A DNA stretch of 64,000 nucleotides, taken from contig NC_052019.1 of the NCBI RefSeq assembly GCF_015832195.1, forward strand, positions 48,797,016 through 48,861,015. The letters run 5' to 3'. The DNA comes from Motacilla alba alba (taxonomy: Eukaryota > Chordata > Aves > Passeriformes > Motacillidae). Positions 1 through 11,000 of this stretch are shown one piece after another. The notes beneath the pieces were generated by a model. That model was not told where the DNA came from. It saw nothing but the letters and a program-made list of their open reading frames with translations, and made no database searches. The translations under genes were made by a program, and so were the position numbers. The stretch's first letter is position 1. The number at the start of each line of letters is the position of its first letter.

Positions 1-2731
1 AAAATTGTACTTGAAAGGAGAGGAGCATGGTAAGATTGTTGAGGTAAGACTTGGTTGGTCTCTAAGTACAATAAAGCAAGCATTGTTACAGATTTGGGTG
101 TGGTTTGTGTGGTACATTTGTTATTGGAATGATTGAAAGCAGAAGATAAGGATAGGCTTGTAGTCTACTGTTTCTTGTAGAATTATTTGGAGTTGAGGTG
201 GTTTTTTGTTTGGCTTGTTTTCATTAAGATGTCTGCTAAGGGACATAGACTTTCTCATTTTAGCGGAAAACCTGAAATTTCCAAATACATGTAGAGGTTA
301 GCTATGGCCAAAACCGCCTCTTAACAGGGGACCAGTGTCAAATGTAATAACATGCTGTGTAAATCAGTAATCCCTCTTTGAAAATCCAGTGCATTGCCCC
401 ATGATTTTATTGTAAAATTAGAGACATCATTAAGTAGATGTGGGGAGAAGACATCAGGCATGGTGCAGAATACTGCTGTGGGTCCTGGAATCCTTGTTGT
501 AAGAACAATTGTATCTGCAGGAAAATGGTGATTTTAGCAATGAAAAAATGACTTTCAGATCATTGACGCCAATCTAGGTCCTCACTAATGCTTCTGCTTT
601 TTCTAGTCTAGAAGCTTGAGGCTTCAGAATATTAAGGCTCTTATCAAATGCAGGAACTCCTCTTGAAGGCATGATCTTAAAAATGTAGGTGGTTGAAGAT
701 GCCATCTGGTGGCATGTGTTTGGTGTGTCTGGCTGCTTCCTGATGCACCTGCCATCAAGGCCGTATATTCTCAATATGCAAGAGAGGAAGAATAACCACA
801 GTGATAAGGCCAGAACACAGAGGTCTCCAGCTGTTGCTAGGGGAACAGGCTGGAAGATGACCACAACTGTGGGAGAGCAGATAAGTATAAGCAATTAATG
901 CAAGTCAGCCTTTTACTTTGGAGTCTCATTTTCTAAATAAGCATTTGGAAAGAATTTCAGGTTATCTTGCTTGGGGTGGCAGTGAAGAATAAAGTGGATT
1001 TCTGTTGGGTTGGGGCAGCAATGAAATTATGAAGATCTGAGGTCTTTGTTTGCCGCAGATTTTTATGGTAGAAGGAAATGTGTTTCAACCGCATAAACAA
1101 AGCTTGAGTTTGTGTGGGTGTGTGTGTGTCTGTGTTCTAAAACCTCAAGGTCTGTATATTCTTTTATCTATAATATCTGGAATATGAATATCACCTTTCC
1201 TAGTTCTTAAGTGAAGCTTTTTTCTTTGAGGAGAGTTTTTCAGGTCTAACATTAATTGAATGGGTAAAGGTTAAAACTTTTTAGCAGTAGCAGTTATTCA
1301 CTGTGCTGTTGAAGCTAAGTTACTCAGTTTAGGTAGTTTAAACAAAATCAAGGCATTAGTCTGCCAAAAGACATCTATCTTCTCATAACATTTGCAGGTT
1401 CTTTGGCACTTAATTCATCACACTTTTTCCCTCGGCACCAGTGACCTACTCTCCAGACTGCAGCTTTTTTTCAGTGTAGTGATGAAGATAATGCTATTTT
1501 TGTTTTGTTCTTCCCACATTAAGCTCTCTTCTTAAAATAATTTAGGTTGACCAGTACCTTTGAAAATCACATTGGGCTGCTTCTTGTTCAAAACAGGGCC
1601 AGGTTCAAAGATAGATCAGAGTAAATTCTGCCACTTCTTTTCTTAATGAATCCATCTTCTTTCCAACTTACACACATTCATCCTTCCCTCGTAACATGAT
1701 GTTTCTGAACAGACCTCCTACTAGTCCAACTGTGTTCTGAGGGAGGTTAACTCCTCACAAAAGCTATCGTATTCTTCAAACATCACAACTGTCCCTCATG
1801 ACTATGCTTCTTACTGTTTGTCCCTGTTTTATCAATTATCCATATTGTCTCTTTTGCTCTAAGAACCCCAGTGACTCATCTGAGCTCAAACGGTTTCATT
1901 CTAAGCCTCTGAAACATCTCTTTGATTCTTCACAGAAGAAGGACCATATGCATCTCCTTTTACCTTTTTGTTCTTTTCTGTTGGTGATTTTGTACTCGAA
2001 AAATCTGGCCTTGGAAGCGTTGTTGTCTGAGCACTGAGATGTCTCTTCTCTCAAGACCAAGTACTTTCACGCTTCGTGGGAAAGGCTGTGTTAACATTTA
2101 AGCTGTCACCAAAAGCTATTGCTCTGCAATGTGTGACTGATGATTCTTCCCCACTACCAGAGTGTACAGAGGGGAACCTGGTGTTCAGAGGCTGTTCTGG
2201 GTGCCAGCAGCTGTTTCATCTGCACCTTCCTTGAGTACCTACCCTTCGTCTGCCTTTGTACTCTCAGACTATTGCTGATGCAAGCATGACTTAGAGGAAA
2301 GAGTAATAATGAGAAGATGCGTTCAGCTGATGTGTCACTGTCCCAGCTGAAGCTATCTCAGGGATAGATATTATTTAAAATATTTATTCTGTGTCCTCAG
2401 GGACACCTAGGCACTGAATCTGTCTTGCAAAAGATATGACTGGTACCTTAATTCCATTCTGCTGTGGCACAAACCTCATAAAACTTTTGGAAGTGAAGTA
2501 TTTGGTTCAACTCCTGTTAGTATATTGGGATATGGGAGTATGAAGAAAGGACTTCCCTAAAGTTTCTTATTCACAGGAAAGCATGGAGAAAGGTATTTCA
2601 GTTGAAAGAGTATGCTTTTAGTTGCCACAATTGAATTCATGTTGGTGAGAATTTTATGTTAAATACAGATGCTAGTGGTTAGAATGTTTTATTTGGTGTC
2701 TGTTCTGCTGCATTTTACATGTTTTCTTGTG
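1..2731 (+). other. PPP3CA: PPP3CA upstream large intron, distal part
   Basis: This is AT-rich, non-coding sequence read as the 3' part of the intron preceding the first exon in the window. The first exon begins with two bases that complete a codon, so an upstream coding exon must exist; I did not find it here. The only local structure is a short TG-rich run around 1111-1135. Open frames are all short and have no family resemblance I recognise. Confidence 0.6.
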
Positions 2732-2737
2732 AACTAG

Positions 2738-3032
2738 TGTCGTAATACGACACGAAAAGACGACACGGACACTGCTGCTCTCCAGGTGAACAAAAAAAGG
2801 GACCTTTATTTTCTGACTCCAACATTTATAGTTTTCCAAAAGTGACAGTGGATTGGAGGGTGACAGTGCCACCTCTCCAATGACACTGGACAGACCAAGA
2901 GTCCATCAATTCTCTCCTCCTCCATGAAAGAATGCAAAACATAAGCTGTTTACAGAAATGTGTGTGAGGAAGTTTGTTACAAGAATGCAAACATCAGAAG
3001 GCTTAGAAAAGTCTTAGAAAATCAGGGTGACA
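2738..3032 (-). mobile_element. Solo LTR of an endogenous retrovirus (class II-like)
   Basis: This 295-bp element has retroviral TG...CA termini and is flanked by a perfect 6-bp direct repeat, aactag, at 2732-2737 and 3033-3038. Read on the minus strand it has a TATAAA box (complement of 2825-2830) closely followed by an AATAAA polyadenylation signal (complement of 2805-2810). This gives a long U3, very short R and short U5, the compact arrangement known from avian alpharetrovirus-like LTRs. The U5 end at 2738-2752 is a perfect palindrome with 6-bp arms around AAT. No internal gag or pol sequence lies on either side, so it is a solo LTR left by recombination between two LTRs. The intact target duplication indicates a fairly young insertion. 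It is antisense to PPP3CA. A 6-bp duplication fits class II (ERVK/alpharetroviral) integrases; the exact family would need a repeat-library match. Confidence 0.87.
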
Positions 3033-3038
3033 AACTAG

Positions 3039-5345
3039 AAGCCTTTTCCAGTAAACAAGTATTTATATCTTGAGAGTGTGTAACATATGTGATCTCAAAG
3101 CAGCTGTTACAGCTGATAAATGTGTTGTGTGGGTGCTGTATCAGTTATGAGGCTCTGGTGTATTTGCATGCATAGGGGCCATAGTGTAATTAACCGCATG
3201 AAACTGAATAACACACAGCCTCCCCATTGTTTCTCTTCATGAATGTAATTAGATGCTGAGAGAACTATAGCAGGAAATAGCAACAGTTTCCTCCTGCCAC
3301 CTCTCAAACAAGTTTTGAGTTCCAGTTAAAATAAATTACATTTTCAACCAGAAGAGATTACTGACATGATATCTATGTCATTTATAAACAGGCATGAAAA
3401 GCCTGTTATAGAAGTAAGTATTAGAAAAGAAAAAGAATAACTCAGAAAACCTAACCAATAGGAATTGAAAAGCTGATTCTTAGAATTGCTTGGTTAGTTT
3501 TCACTGAGAAATCTACCAGAGGTTGAGTAATGGGGCTTGAAAGCCTCATCACAAAATTTTGGGTCTTGGAGATTTCTGTAGTTGAACTATATGATGTGCT
3601 TTGACGCATTGATGAAAGAGCAAAGTTTCATAGTTTTATGTATTTTTAAAAAAAAATCCCTTTATCTTAAGAGGCTTTTTACAGAAGAAGTAACTTTCTG
3701 CCCAACTTCTTCAAATTTTGATCCATCAGATGTTCCCAGTGTGCATTCTTCACTGCTGTGACAACAGAACTTATAAAACAAACAGAACAAAACTCTTAAT
3801 TATGATGCAATTAGGTGGAAGAATAGGATTTTTTAATCATTATTTTTGCTGAAATCTCATGTGTTTTATGTCAAAATAAAACAGTTGTTTGGTTTTAAAA
3901 GAATGAGTAAGAAATGAGGAAAAAAAAAAACACATAAGTGAAAATCATGTGATAAAAGAAAACCCTAGTATTTTCAGCCATGAAAAGGTTTTAAAACTAA
4001 GACTGTATTTTCATTCTTAATAAACTATGTAAGGGAAACCAGCAATTCACTTACTAAATGTTGTCTAGTACATGAACCTTTTATCCTCTTCCCTCAAGGA
4101 TAAAAGGATGGGTAAGGTGGTCCAGGAAAGATTATTTGAGAAATGAGGAATTTTTAATTCTTTATTATCATCATACAATTCCAGTGACTTGTAAATCTTT
4201 TGATAGACATTAGGATAAATGATGGCTGTCTTTTTAGCTTAATCGTGCAGAAAAGGTTAATACAATCACAGGAAAAAATGCTGTTTCCTCTCCTTTCCTT
4301 AATTAATGTGATTGCTTAGGAAGGCTTAAATATCATTGTGAAAAAAATAATTAGTATATTAAAAAAAATGTTTTCCACATGTGAAAAGTCTTCATTTCCA
4401 TGGCTCCTTAATCTGGGTCTCCATGTTACCTGCTGTGTACATTATGTCAATACATTAATCAAACTGAGGGGAATGTGGTGTGGGGAAGATTCTTGGATCA
4501 AGTGTATTTTTAAATACCATGCAGGTGTATATTTTTCAGCTGTTTCTTATTCTGCAGATGGAGTCAAGCTGTGCAAGTGTTTCTAGTGGAGGAGGATTTC
4601 GACAATGCTAATGCTTGATAGTCATTTACAGTTATCCCTCCACACTTTTTTCTCCTTTGCATAAATGTACTTTTGAAGCACTTTGTGCAATGCATTTTTG
4701 AGTCCAAATTCAGTAGCCTTTGATACTTTTTGCAGGAGAGAGAACTCCATCCTCCAAAACATAATGTCATCTACAGCCTGTTAAGTACAGTAATTTGATG
4801 GTTATGGCTAGATGGTAGACTGTGCCTTGATTTTAGACGTAGAAAAGCAAAAAAAAAAAAAAAAAACCAAACCAAAAAACAAACCACATCAGTCACATCA
4901 GTTTTTGGGTAGAAAAAGCAGAGAGAGAAACTAGCTGATCAATACATGCTTGTCACACTGGGGTTTGGAGCAACCTCACCTTTCTGTGAGTTTTCAGAAT
5001 GGCTTATTTTGTGATGTTTGGCATAAAGATGATAATGATTTTTGGACTGGAAATATGAGCTGCATTTGGAAGATTTGATAGCAGTTCATGTCTCTGCAAT
5101 TGTGCGGTAAACTTTTAAGCTAAAGCATTGCAATGACAATTCAATTGGAAAATTAACGGCACAATGTGGAAAATAGCTCATTCTCCTCCCACTTCTTCCC
5201 CATCCTTTCATCTACCAGAGTAGTCTAATTCCTGGCAATCTTCTTATTTTCTCTGCAATTTTCCAGTGTCCTTGATAATATCGGGAAAAGTACAAGTCTT
5301 AATTGCTTCCTTCTTTGAGATGTATGGAGAGATTGCTCTTCATAC
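3039..5345 (+). other. PPP3CA: Intronic sequence with A-rich tracts
   Basis: No gene is visible. The stretch contains oligo-A tracts near 3920-3930 and an 18-base A run at 4849-4866, followed by CA-rich, A-rich sequence. Nothing upstream of these tracts is recognisable as a retroposed gene. Confidence 0.55.
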
Positions 5346-6020
5346 TTTTTTTTTTTTTTTTTGTGTTACATGCTGATGCTTTTTTGGGGGTTTAAAGTTA
5401 AAATGCTGAGACATTCTAGTAAAACTGGCTGTAGTAGTAAATTCAGCTCATTACATAAGGAGTTTGGAGCATGTTCTTGTACTGTCACTACTTTTAGTTT
5501 GCCAGCCACATAACTGCAAATACATTTTTTGGTCTGATGCAATCACTGACTTATAATACCATTATAAATATTGTTGGTTGAAAAGAGCAAACTAAGACCT
5601 GCTGAAGATGTTTCCTCAGCTGAGCAGAACTGGGCATATAGACCCTCTATTTTCCTTTCACTTCCTGAAATGCTGAGCCAGTGTAAGTGACCCTTTCCTC
5701 TAGCATGGCTGTTGACCACTTGAGTGGCATTTGTGGCCACCCGGGCTGGCTGGGGCTCTTCTGTGGCAGCGGCCTGAACTGCCCCTTGGCTGGCCTGGAT
5801 CCCTGGGCTGGGGGGCTCTCCTGGACCCACTCTTCCAGCTTGCTAAGCCCACTGAAGTCTAAATTGGCAGGTAATTCATTGTTGTGCCTGGCTTTTTGCA
5901 GGTTTAGTACACTTAAGCAGTTCATTTCACTCGAGGATGTCTGAGACCAGGAGCTGGAGTTAGGAGAACTGCAGTGGCCAGGAGCATGATTGGCTGCTGC
6001 TGCCACAGACCCAGAGGCTG
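5346..6020 (-). pseudogene. Candidate retrocopy of unknown parent (minus strand)
   Basis: I do not recognise the parent gene. On the minus strand, a locally GC-rich block about 5640-6020 carries a 119-codon open frame (6006 to 5647). Its composition is protein-like: rich in Ser, Pro and Gln, with a stretch reading NELPANLDFSGLSKLEEW. It is followed by AT-rich sequence resembling a 3' untranslated region and then by a 17-base T run at 5346-5362, which is poly(A) on the minus strand. That order (coding-like, UTR-like, poly(A)) is what a processed pseudogene would show. Against this, I found no convincing target-site duplication, no AATAAA immediately before the tail, and no family match. A second possibility is an antisense exon, because the minus strand has an acceptor-like gtcatttcag just before the block (about 6017-6026). 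Chance composition is also possible. Confidence 0.28.
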
Positions 6021-6724
6021 AAATGACATTTTCTTATTAGGGAAGTACCTTCTTCTGTCATTTCTTTGAAATAAAGTACTTTTCTCAATGCTTGAGAAAG
6101 AATACCTGGTAATCAATATCAGTACCTGGTAAAGTCAAATGTATAGTCTGGGAATGTTCAATACACTTTGGCTGAACGTGTAATGCTTTTAAAATTTTCC
6201 TGTGCTATGATAGTGAAGTTATAGGAGTAATGTATCATTTCTTGAAAATAAATTAGCTATGATCCTTAAATTGCTACTAAATGGAGAATCTGCTGATGTT
6301 TTTTTAATATTTGCAGAATAATACTAAACTTGATATTTGATTCATCCTGTGTCAAATGAAGTGTGATGCTTTTGTCATCAAGAAATTCAGTACAACATGA
6401 TGCTTCTTTGCTATAATTTTTATCTGGGAGATATACCAAAATTTTACTTGTGAAATCTGCTCAAAACATGAAGAGATTGAATATGCTTTCATGCAAATAA
6501 TTCTCTGTGGAACCAGTATAAGGGAGGAGCTGTTCACTTCAAGGCTTAAAGAAAATCAAATCGGTGTGCGTGTATGAAATACACAGGATACAAAGCTTAT
6601 ACACTTTGAGCTGGGTTTCAGGCACTTGTCTGTGTATGTGCACACTTACTGCCATCTTTGTGGTGAGCCATCAGATAGTGTATCCATTTGACACTTGGAA
6701 GTTATTTTAAATGGATTTGTTAGA

Positions 6725-7141
6725 ATGGGTCCAGAGGAGGCCATGAAGATGCTCAGAGTGCTGGAGCATCTCTCCTGCAGACAGGCTGGGAGAGCTGGGG
6801 CTCTTCAGCCCAGGAGAAGAAGAGGCTCTGGGGAGACCTTACAGCACCTTCCAGTACCTGAAGAGAGCTTATAAAAAAAGGGAGAAGGAGATATTCTCTA
6901 TTATATTGGCATGTTAGGACAAGGAACAATGATTTTAAACTAAAAGAGGACAGGTTTAGGTTAGGTATTAGGAAGAAATTCTTTGCTCAGATAATGGTGA
7001 GGCACTAGAACAGGCTGCCCAGAGAAGTTGTGGATGTCCCATCTAGTGGGAGCTGTCCCTCCTCATTGTAGCGGAACTGGAACCACATGATTCTTAAGGT
7101 CTCTTCCAACTCTAGCCATTCTGTGAGTTTGTGATTCTGTA
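6725..7141 (+). mobile_element. CR1 LINE 3' fragment
   Basis: This 5'-truncated CR1 copy is in sense orientation. Hallmarks in order are a block equivalent to the end of the reverse transcriptase frame (gagctggggctcttcagccc, then a gaagaagaggctc motif), the ttaggaagaaattctttg block, aacaggctgcccagagaag, and the terminal ggtctcttccaactctagcc followed by ATTCTGT-type 3' repeats (ccattctgtgagtttgtgattctgt region, 7117-7141). The copy is diverged, with indels around 6870-6930, so it is an old insertion. CR1 elements usually lack target duplications and poly(A) tails, and none is seen. Confidence 0.9.
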
Positions 7142-7527
7142 TTTGTGATGTTTATAGAAAACACGTAATGTTTTTCTTCAAAAGAAACAACATTGCATGT
7201 GCCAGTGCTCAGAATTATGGTGTGGATTGCAATTGTGTTTGTTACTTGTATGCTAAATACTAGCTGATTATTTATTAGATGCATCTCTTGATGAGGCATG
7301 TCCATATTTTGCTGCAGTTTTTTCCTGCATTTTGAATAGCATCCTTGCAAGTTTCATTTTGCGATACTCCAAGGAGCATTAGTTTAAAAAATAATTTTTG
7401 GTGTCTTAGCATCCATTTGCTCCTTTTTCTTCTTTTCAAAGATTATGAAGGCTTTTTGTCTCTGGTGATAAAGGATATGTTTGCTCTAGGTTGTATCGTC
7501 TTAATCATTGAATTAGAGAATTGTTAC

Positions 7528-8045
7528 CTCTAAGATCATTGAGTTCAACCAGTAACTCAGCAATACTGTGTTCTAATGCTAAACCATGTCCTCAAATGCC
7601 ACATCCACATGTTTTTGAACATTTCAAGGGATGGTGATTGCACAAACCTGGCAACCGATTCTAATGTTTGACCACCCTTTCAATGAAGAAATTTTTCTTA
7701 ATATGTAATCTAGGCCTCTCCTGGCACAACCTGCTTTCAGACACTTATAGAGAACAACAAGGTCTCCTCTGAGCCTCCTTCTCTCCAGGTTAAACCATCC
7801 CAGCTCCTCCAGCTGCTTCTCATCAGATTTACTCTCTAGACCATTCACCAGCTCCATTGCCTCCTCTGGACACACTCCAGCACCTCAATGTCTTTCTTGT
7901 AGGGACGGCCCCAAAACTGAACAAGGGATTTGAGGGATGGCCTCCCCAGTACCAAGAACAGGGGATGGTCCCTTCCCTAGCCCTGCTGGCCATGCTATTG
8001 CTCATACAGGCCAGGATGCCCTTAACTTGCCAGTTAACCTCATCT
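7528..8045 (-). mobile_element. CR1 LINE 3' fragment, inverted
   Basis: This CR1 copy is in the opposite orientation, with its 3' end near 7528. The minus strand carries a decayed piece of the CR1 reverse-transcriptase C-terminus, with LERRRLRGDLVVLYKCL readable near 7740-7790. Beyond it (about 7860-8030) is the complement of the conserved region ending in the ccagcacctcaatgtctttc / cccctagccctgctggcc-type blocks. The upper boundary near 8045 is approximate. Its 3' end faces the 3' end of the sense CR1 copy about 390 bases away. Confidence 0.88.
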
Positions 8046-11000
8046 AAGGAATGCCAACATGTATTTAACTTTGTGTTCCATTCTGGTGGGAATCCTTATG
8101 CTGTATTTCCGATTAGGCTATGGAGACTTGAAGTGATTTTTTTTATGTTGTCTGTTCCTCTCTCTGTCATCTTCTTTTGCAGAATCTTAAGCAGTTATTG
8201 TGGCATTCTCGGCCTTCCTGGTACAGGCACTCAGCATTGTCTTTTCTATTTCATGTCTGGGTGAAGACTGTTTAAATAACTAGACCGAGAACCACTCAAG
8301 TCTGTTTAAATTTGTTTATTAAATCCCATTTTCTTTCACAAGAACCTCTTGCTGACAGTATGGGGAGGGGAAGAAAGGTAAACTTCTCTTTCTGGGGAGA
8401 ACTTGATGCACATTCTCTCAGGTGCTCTCTTACATTAGAGAACAGTGTCTCTCAGACAGGAAAATCTAAGTCACTCGGAAATAACTGTTTCTTAAAGCAT
8501 CATGATCTGTGTTGTACTAAGTCATCTCATATTGAAAGCAGAGCAATTCCTTTGCCTGGTCTGAAGCCTGGTGCAAATTCTCATCCAGTTGTCTTCCACA
8601 TCTCCCTCCTGCATCAGCTTTCAAAGCTAAAAGCAACCAACCTTCTCTTCACTCATCTCTGCTTCCTCAATGCATCTGGACTTGGCTCTTCCCACTGTTT
8701 CTCTTTGCTCTCTCTGGAGCTCCCTTCCTCTCTTGGTCACTTCCCTTCCTCAGCAACATGTGGAATCTGTGCAAGTTTTCACTTTATCTCAGCTGCCCTT
8801 TAAATGCTTTGTCTAAGGACTGATATGTAGATAATGTAGAACTTCCTCTGAAAGTTTTTTAGATTTGTGAAACAGAGTTGCAGATTTTTTGATATCAGTG
8901 TGCCAGTTCTTTATCAGCTGTTGTGGTCCATATGTGAAGTTTAAAGCATCAGAGCCCCCATAGAGAAGGTGGAGATCTTTTACTTACTGAGCTCAGTAGT
9001 CTAAAATCAGGAGCAAGGCAGTAACTTGTGCCCTGCCTCAGAAAGTCAGATCTGCCCTTTAAAGTCTGGGAAATGTCTTTGGAGGCAAAGTGCTCCAAAG
9101 AGCTCCAAAGGCCAATGGCTGAGACACGCTTTCCCTGGATGTAGGCAGGTGCCTTTTGAAGCCTCAAGCCCACAACACCTCTCAACTGAGGGAGAAAAGT
9201 TCCAGCCCCTAACTGTTGGAGCAGCTAGTTATATCTGCAGCAATGCAAATGCGTTTTTTACTTCTTTTTAAAATAGATTTTATGAAGGTTCATTATAAAC
9301 AGAGTTAAAAGGACTTGCATTTTAAAAAGAAAAAAAAAATCTCTTTTTAGTTCTGCCTTTAATCCAGGTCACTTCAATAGCTCACAGTCAGTCTCATAGA
9401 GCTGCCTTAGTACCTGTTGAATATTCATCTGCATGAAAGTAACACAAAGTTTCAGTTTAACAGCCTGTGTAAATGGACTCCCAGGGTGCGAGGAAATGTG
9501 AAGATGCATTTCTTAATCTCAAGTATGTTTGTTAAAAATTTTTAGTAAATTCTGTAAAAATATGTAACATGAAAAAAAAAAAAAAAGGAAGCTGGCATAA
9601 TCATAATGTAAAGGAGAGTGCCTGTCTCTTCCCTCCAGAAAAATGGAGCCTGCTTTAGATGTCTCTGAATTAGGGATAATTAGATAATTAAACTTTGTGA
9701 GTTTGTGGAGAGTTTTTTAAGTTCAATTAAAGTATTTCTGTTTACAAAGGAGCTTAAATTTACTACCGTTTTCATCTCAGGCTTTTTTTACAACTCATGC
9801 AGTTTTGAAATTAAACAGGCAAACTGCATTAGTTCCTGGTTGGACTTTGGAAGCTTTTAGGCCTTTTTTTTGCATTTTATGTCCCATAGTCTGAAGTATG
9901 GTTTTCTGCATTTGGTAACGGTAATAGTAGTACTGCAGCAAATGATGGAATAATGCTAGGTAGAGATTTTAGACACTACATCCAGGATAGATTTCAGTAA
10001 CAGATGTGACACCACAGAATCACCCAGTATAATATCTCATTTATAGGGATGTTTAATGTCTTTTCTCCTCTGGAATTAGATGTCAAAAGGCCTTTTTTTC
10101 CTCTTGGAAATTGGGCTTTTGTGCTCTTTTCTTCCATCTGAGAAAGAATAAACTTCTAATTAATTTAGTGAGGTTGATTTTTCAAATAAGAACGACAGCA
10201 AGTGCTATTTGCTGTGGTTCTCAAAGGAAACATAAAGCTTGGCCCCCTGCTTAATGGATGGCTGCTGTTAGTCCTGAGCCATGAGTTTTGCTGTAGTTAA
10301 TATTTCATAACTAGGCAGTGTTTGCTGGAGAGTTTTCATGTAGTGGGCTCTGGTCTTGGGAACAGCTTAAGGGCTCAGTACCCATGTGAACTCTGACAGA
10401 AGGAGCACAAATCACTCTGTGTCACTGCTGATGTTTGCAGAGCTTTCAGCTGGGCTTTTCTTTGCTTATTAACATTTTATTCCAAATATTTTTCCGTCAA
10501 ACATCTTTTAGGTGTCCCCTAATTTTGTAATAGCATACACACAAATAAACTTGAAGTAAATATTCTTTAAGTTACTTCTGTCCCAAGGTACAGTATAGCA
10601 GTACAACTGTCCTGCTTGGTGTTTCTAGAAGTCAGAGAAAGTTATACTGAGTTCTCTTCATTCTTTTATTCCACGAGGTGGCTGCGGTATGTAGCAGGAA
10701 GTATCGTAGAGACCTTGGTGTTAACACCGTTTTGGTAGCAACTTTTTCTGGAATGTAGTGTGCCTTTTCCAGTCCTTGTTTTGTTTGTTAGCTCAATACA
10801 CACTGCCTGGGTGGACTGATAGCTCTTGGCAGCTTTTTGATGTTCTTAGCATAAGCAGCCACTAATTTTTTTGCTTTACTACAGTATCCTCTGTGGAAGT
10901 GACCACTTGCATTGGTCCCTAACACAGTTTCAGGTGGTTGTATTACTGAACATCTTTCCTGTAATGATGTTTTTTGTCACTGGATTGTCTCTCAAAGGAG

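Noticed and set aside
4849..4866. 18-base A run as a poly(A) tail of a + strand retrocopy
   Set aside because: The upstream sequence shows no coding-like block or polyadenylation signal and there is no target duplication; it is probably a simple A-rich tract.
8312..8803. 163-codon + strand open frame
   Set aside because: Pyrimidine-rich sequence gives a Leu/Ser-rich chance frame; no domain, no splice or start context.
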